A stretch of DNA of 64,000 bases from Tatlockia sp. (GTDB lineage Bacteria > Pseudomonadota > Gammaproteobacteria > Legionellales > Legionellaceae): the NCBI GenBank assembly GCA_013697725.1, contig JACCWI010000024.1, positions 186,001-250,000 on the forward strand, in the 5' to 3' direction. Made by a program: the position numbers and the translations under genes. The notes under the pieces were generated by a model. The model was not told the origin of the DNA, did no database searches, and was given only the letters and a program-made list of their open reading frames with translations. Below are positions 59,833-64,000 of this stretch, in pieces (the stretch's first letter is position 1; each line of letters begins with the position of its first letter).

Positions 59833-62319
59833 CTAAACGGTTTCTCTCATCACGTCATCTTCATCTTTTGATCGGGTTTTTACTTGATTAAAAAAATAAT
59901 CGATAGATTGTCTACGTAAGTCTTCATCAGCGAAATCATCCACTGCAATAACTTTCTGCCTCCCTAACTCAGCTTCTTTTAATTGTTCCGCTTCTTTAGC
60001 AGTTAGAATTGCAGCTTCTTCAGCTTCATCAATTTGCTCAAGCAGTGTTAAAGAATGCAAAGCACCCTCTTTCACTGCTCGATTTACTCTTTTTTCCAGA
60101 TCCTCAGCTGCACAAAGTTTTATAAAGGTATCTTCTAATCGACCCAAAGGACAGTTAACAACAGGCTCTTTAAACACAAATCGTGTAAGACGAGTGCGGG
60201 TTTCATTTGGCTCTGTAAGAATATGGGCTAATTTTTGACTTAATAAATCAGAAGGCTTCAATCTTTGGCTACCAAAAGGTTGTAGGCAAAACTTAAGGAT
60301 TAGACGTGCCCAACGATGAGGGAAATTGCTGATAACACCACGAATGGCAAGTTCGCATTCATGAAACATCTCCTGGCAAGACCATTCGACCAAGGCTAAA
60401 TCCGCAGGAGGCTCTCCCTCATCGTGAAACCGTTTAAGTACGGCAGAAATAAGGTATAGGTTTGATAAAACATCTCCTAAACGCGCAGAAATCATCTCTT
60501 TGCGTTTTAATCCGCCGCCAATGACCATCATTGAAAAATCAGCTAGGAAGGCTAGGTTTGTGCTGTAACGATGTACAAGCTGAAAATATCGTTTTGCGGT
60601 ACTCTTAGGTACAGAAATAAAATATCCATCCGTGAAAGCAAAAATTAGGGATTTAGTAAGGTTTGCAAGAACAAAACTGGTATGTCCCCAAAAAGCTGCA
60701 TCAAAGGCTTTTAGGTTTTTCTCTTTAATACTTTCCATTTCAAGAAAAATATAAGGATGGCAGCGGATTGCCCCTTGGCCAAAGATAATTAGGTTGCGGG
60801 TTAGAATGTTTGCTCCTTCGACAGTGATGCCAATTGGCGTATTTTGATAGCCTCGTCCAAGGTAATTATTGGGGCCCAGGCAAATGCCTTTACCACCGTG
60901 GATATCCATGGCATCCATAACCACCTGACGTCCACGTTCTGTTGTATGGTATTTCAAAATTGCACCTGCAATCGATGGTTTTGCACCACTATCAATTGCT
61001 GCAACTGTCATTGTCAAACCCGCATCAATTATATAAGCGTTTGCTGCAACTCGCGCCAGTGGCTCTTCAATACCTTCAAACTGAGCAATCGGTAGATTAA
61101 ATTGTTTTCGTACACCAGCATAAGCTCCACAAGCCAACGCTGCGGCTTGCGAGCCTCCTGCTGAGCTTGATGGTAGGGAAATTGCACGACCTGCGCTCAA
61201 ACATTCCATCAACATTCGCCATCCCAAACCGGCCATTGCTGGACCGCCGATTAAAGAATCTATAGGTACAAAAACATTTTTTCCTTGGGTAGGACCGTTT
61301 AAAAAAGCTGTGTTTAAGGGAAAATGCCGCCTGCCTTTAATTACTCCAGGCGTATTTGCGGGGATTAAGGCGCAGCTAATACCCACATCTTTTCCTTTAC
61401 CCAGGATATTCTCGGGATCAAAAAGCCTAAATGCCAAACCTATAACAGTAGCAACAGGACATAGCGTGATATAACGTTTATCCCAGGTTAAACGGAGGCC
61501 TAATATTTTTTGACCATTAAGTTCTTGGTAGCAAACAATACCCTTATCTGGAATGGAGGCAGCGTCGGAGCCGGCGTTCGGCCCAGTCAATGCAAAACAG
61601 GGGATTTCACGACCATCGGCCAAGCGGGGTAAATAAAAATCTTTTTGCTCTTGAGTACCATATTTTAATAATAGTTCTGCCGGTCCTAAGGAATTGGGAA
61701 CCGAAACAGTAGAGCCTACCGTTATAGAGCGACCGTTAATTCTTGCCAGAATAGTCATTTGCGCGGTTGCGGAAAAATCATGCCCACCATATTCTTTGGG
61801 TATTATTAAACCAAAGAATCCTTTCTCTTTTAAAAAACGCCACATTTCTGGTGGCATATCAGTAAGAACATGAGTGATCTCCCAATCATCAATCATGCGA
61901 CAAAGCTCATTAACAGGACCATCAAGAAAAACTTGCTCTTCTGCGGTGAGTTTTACTACCGGGGCGCTAAGCAATACTTTGAAATCGGGATTGCCACTAA
62001 ATAAATCGCCCTCCCAACCTACAGTACCAGCGCCTAAGGCCTCTCGCTCCGTTGAAGACATGGAGGGCATTACTTTAGCCACTTTTTGGAATAGATATTG
62101 AGAGATTAATTTTCTACGTAAGGGTTTAACGGTAAATAAAATTAAAACCGTAAAAATTGTAGCTAGTAGAATTTGAGTAATAACCGCTGGTGAACCATAA
62201 CGTTCAAATAATAAAGCAACCATTGCAAAGGTAATTGACCAGACGATTAAGGATGCTTGCTTGGTCAATAATAAAATTGCCAGGGAGACTACTCCTAGAA
62301 GTAATAAATTATGCAACAC
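59833..62319 (-). CDS. fadE: Acyl-CoA dehydrogenase FadE
   Basis: Flavin enzyme of fatty-acid beta-oxidation. 828 residues, the long FadE class with two N-terminal hydrophobic helices (about 3-36 and 47-63), an acyl-CoA dehydrogenase core (F-F-G-L-I-I-P-K-E-Y-G-G ... L-T-G-P-N-A-G-S-D-A) and the C-terminal DUF1974-like part. Start is GTG at 62319 with AAGGAG 9 bases upstream. Fits a bacterium using host fatty acids. Confidence 0.93.
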   Translation of the reverse strand: MLHNLLLLGVVSLAILLLTKQASLIVWSITFAMVALLFERYGSPAVITQILLATIFTVLILFTVKPLRRKLISQYLFQKVAKVMPSMSSTEREALGAGTVGWEGDLFSGNPDFKVLLSAPVVKLTAEEQVFLDGPVNELCRMIDDWEITHVLTDMPPEMWRFLKEKGFFGLIIPKEYGGHDFSATAQMTILARINGRSITVGSTVSVPNSLGPAELLLKYGTQEQKDFYLPRLADGREIPCFALTGPNAGSDAASIPDKGIVCYQELNGQKILGLRLTWDKRYITLCPVATVIGLAFRLFDPENILGKGKDVGISCALIPANTPGVIKGRRHFPLNTAFLNGPTQGKNVFVPIDSLIGGPAMAGLGWRMLMECLSAGRAISLPSSSAGGSQAAALACGAYAGVRKQFNLPIAQFEGIEEPLARVAANAYIIDAGLTMTVAAIDSGAKPSIAGAILKYHTTERGRQVVMDAMDIHGGKGICLGPNNYLGRGYQNTPIGITVEGANILTRNLIIFGQGAIRCHPYIFLEMESIKEKNLKAFDAAFWGHTSFVLANLTKSLIFAFTDGYFISVPKSTAKRYFQLVHRYSTNLAFLADFSMMVIGGGLKRKEMISARLGDVLSNLYLISAVLKRFHDEGEPPADLALVEWSCQEMFHECELAIRGVISNFPHRWARLILKFCLQPFGSQRLKPSDLLSQKLAHILTEPNETRTRLTRFVFKEPVVNCPLGRLEDTFIKLCAAEDLEKRVNRAVKEGALHSLTLLEQIDEAEEAAILTAKEAEQLKEAELGRQKVIAVDDFADEDLRRQSIDYFFNQVKTRSKDEDDVMRETV

Positions 62320-62366
62320 TATTTTCTCTCCTTTAAACAGTATTTAGCCTAGATTAGAGCTTATCC

Positions 62367-63158
62367 TTATTCGATTATTATAGCATCCAGAACTTTTAAG
62401 ATAAGCTCCGCTGCTTGATAAGGATGCTCCATGGGAAACATGTGACTTCCTTGCGTTTCATAACTTTGAATGTGAAATTTTTTTGCCATGTAGCAACGCT
62501 CTGAAGCTCTAACTATTTTTGATTTATCGCCATAAATGAGCGCCGCCGGTAAAAATAATCTACCCTCATAGTTAATTAGTTGATCGGGAATTGTACGATA
62601 GATAGAATATTCGATATCCCTATCGAAACGAAGCTCATAACCTCTCTCAGTTTTATTCATACCGTAATCAATATAATCTTGCAAACATTCATTACTGAAT
62701 GATTTAAATAGCTCTTTTGTTTTAAGGTAAGCAATGAGCTGCTCTCGTGTTTGCCAAGATTCTCTTCGCCCCTGACTACGAGCGGCAGGCGTAATTGTAT
62801 CAATGAATCCAAACCGTTTGGCTAGACGCAACAGGGTTGATTTTAAAGGACCAAGCAGAGGTGAATCCAGCAAGATAACAGCTTTGAATAAATAAGGCTG
62901 TTCAATAGCCGCAAGTAAACTTAATACACCGCCTAAGGAATGACCCATAGCAATAACGGGTTCTGTTGCTTGTGTTCTCACGCTATTAATGAGTTCATCA
63001 ACTAAATAATGCCAATTATCCGTTACTGGAAATTCAATATCGTGTCCAATTTTATCGATATAACAAATATCAAAAAATGCCTCAAGTTCTGTTAACAACT
63101 GCTTGTAACAGGGTGAAGGAAAACCATTTCCATGAGCAAAGTGAATTAAATTTTTCAA
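62367..63158 (-). CDS. Alpha/beta hydrolase
   Basis: 263 residues. H-F-A-H-G-N-G-F-P-S forms the oxyanion region, G-H-S-L-G-G the Ser elbow; a candidate acid is Asp in Y-G-D-K-S and the late His is in G-S-H-M-F-P-M-E. No signal peptide. It overlaps the DUF1189 gene by 4 bases (ATGA), so the two are co-translated. Substrate unknown. Confidence 0.85.
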   Translation of the reverse strand: MKNLIHFAHGNGFPSPCYKQLLTELEAFFDICYIDKIGHDIEFPVTDNWHYLVDELINSVRTQATEPVIAMGHSLGGVLSLLAAIEQPYLFKAVILLDSPLLGPLKSTLLRLAKRFGFIDTITPAARSQGRRESWQTREQLIAYLKTKELFKSFSNECLQDYIDYGMNKTERGYELRFDRDIEYSIYRTIPDQLINYEGRLFLPAALIYGDKSKIVRASERCYMAKKFHIQSYETQGSHMFPMEHPYQAAELILKVLDAIIIE

Positions 63159-64000
63159 CTATGCACCAATTTCTGACTATCACGCTTAACAGCCAATACT
63201 GCATAGCAAAAATAACTAGCCATCAATAACGGTAAAATTAGAGAATAGCTGCTGTAAAATAGAGCCAGAGTCATTACAAGCCAAAAAATCCATTGGAAGG
63301 GAGTCATGCTAACAATTAACAGGCGGCAGGCTTGTTTATAACTTAAGGAGGTTTTGAAAAATAATTGTGCTATAAACTGCCCCATTAAAGCAAAGACCAA
63401 CATAAAAACAGCAAACACACTTGTAGCAACGAAGATAATGGTAGGAAAAAGTAGTACGCCAAAAAAAATTTTAAGATTTAAGACTCCTGATTTTTTGACC
63501 CACTCTTTCCCTTCAAAAACCGAGTTCCCTTCTTGACTAAAGGGGTAGATTTGCACGTCATTACTGGTAGCTTCGGGCGTTGTCGTGTTAAAGAAAAACT
63601 TTGGCATGGGATAGCGCAAAAAAAGTTTATCTTGGGTCACTAGAATATTTAAATTAGGATAGGTTCCATCCAGGGTACTGATCTTTCCAGTGGTATCCAC
63701 AATGGCTACTGCCTGGCCAGATGAATTTTTAACAATATAAGGCATTGGTTGATTTATCGAAACCTTACCATTTTGCATATATAAAGTAGGCAGACCTAAC
63801 ATCGGTTGTACTATTTCTTTATTAAAAAAAGTATTAAATTCTGCAAGGACTCGCAAAGAGAAAGGCAAAGAAAGAAGGGCTATTAATAAGAATAAATAGA
63901 TAAAACCAAAACCTTTCCAACGTTTTGCAACGTCAACATAGAGTCTGCTATCAAAAAAAGACCGGTATAAAGCCTGCCAATAGCGATAGACAGGCTTATC
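63155..64000 (-). CDS. DUF1189 family membrane protein (5' end outside window)
   Basis: The frame is open to the right edge: D-K-P-V-Y-R-Y-W-Q-A-L-Y-R-S-F-F is in frame from 64000, so the start is beyond the window. The protein has one membrane span soon after the edge, a large extracytoplasmic domain and three C-terminal spans, the layout of DUF1189. Function unknown. Its stop overlaps the hydrolase start. Confidence 0.8.
   Translation of the reverse strand, partial: DKPVYRYWQALYRSFFDSRLYVDVAKRWKGFGFIYLFLLIALLSLPFSLRVLAEFNTFFNKEIVQPMLGLPTLYMQNGKVSINQPMPYIVKNSSGQAVAIVDTTGKISTLDGTYPNLNILVTQDKLFLRYPMPKFFFNTTTPEATSNDVQIYPFSQEGNSVFEGKEWVKKSGVLNLKIFFGVLLFPTIIFVATSVFAVFMLVFALMGQFIAQLFFKTSLSYKQACRLLIVSMTPFQWIFWLVMTLALFYSSYSLILPLLMASYFCYAVLAVKRDSQKLVHS

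Overview
The window looks like chromosome from a member of the Legionellaceae, or a very close relative. DNA is AT-rich. Type II secretion genes lspD and lspE sit side by side, trpFBA follows truA, and housekeeping operons alternate with lone eukaryotic-like or effector-like genes typical of Legionella. No tRNA, rRNA, CRISPR array, integrase or complete insertion sequence was seen. Species cannot be fixed by eye.

Layout. 1-8315: the 3' part of an OTU-like cysteine protease gene (probable deubiquitinase effector), then lspD-lspE, then three unrecognised proteins, one with a glycine-rich membrane hairpin. 8429-14928 (minus): truA-trpF-trpB-trpA-glnS-cysS as one tight run. 15087-19934: folD, a small acidic protein, a NagX-like membrane acyltransferase, an orphan PAS-receiver protein and an SdaC-type permease. 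20147-20741: a decayed gene with a frameshift and a 47-bp tandem duplication, next to a perfect 30-bp inverted repeat. 20860-26080: alpha/beta hydrolase, metallo-beta-lactamase-fold protein, mltA, polysaccharide deacetylase and roxA. 26222-36847: a membrane protein ending in Cys-Cys, acnA, an APC permease, a divergent class III cyclase, putA and a YkuD-type L,D-transpeptidase.

36848-37610 is intergenic but not empty. The minus strand carries what I read as a complete RsmY/RsmZ-type CsrA-sequestering small RNA: a GacA/LetA-like box, a -35/-10 pair with 17-bp spacing, seven GGA motifs (several in hairpin loops) and a strong terminator. A 119-bp imperfect palindrome abuts its end. In Legionella, LetAS and RsmY/Z relieve CsrA repression of transmission traits and effectors, so this small gene is probably the main regulatory locus of the window.

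37611-43578: a short ProQ/FinO protein, ubiG, a uracil-DNA-glycosylase-like protein lacking the usual catalytic Asp, a spermidine-synthase-like protein, and a tandem pair of paralogous eukaryotic-like kinases each with a C-terminal membrane segment. 43770-55132: rpsB-tsf-pyrH-frr (minus) divergent from map-glnD, a secreted SGNH/SASA-type esterase, and guaB-guaA-tadA. 55354-64000: a 49-residue Cys-rich lipoprotein, minD-minE without minC, a membrane protein, a PBP4-type carboxypeptidase, fadE, an alpha/beta hydrolase and a DUF1189 protein cut by the window end.

All calls come from reading motifs and gene order; nothing was searched against a database. Several starts were moved inward from the longest open frame where a Shine-Dalgarno sequence or family length supported it.
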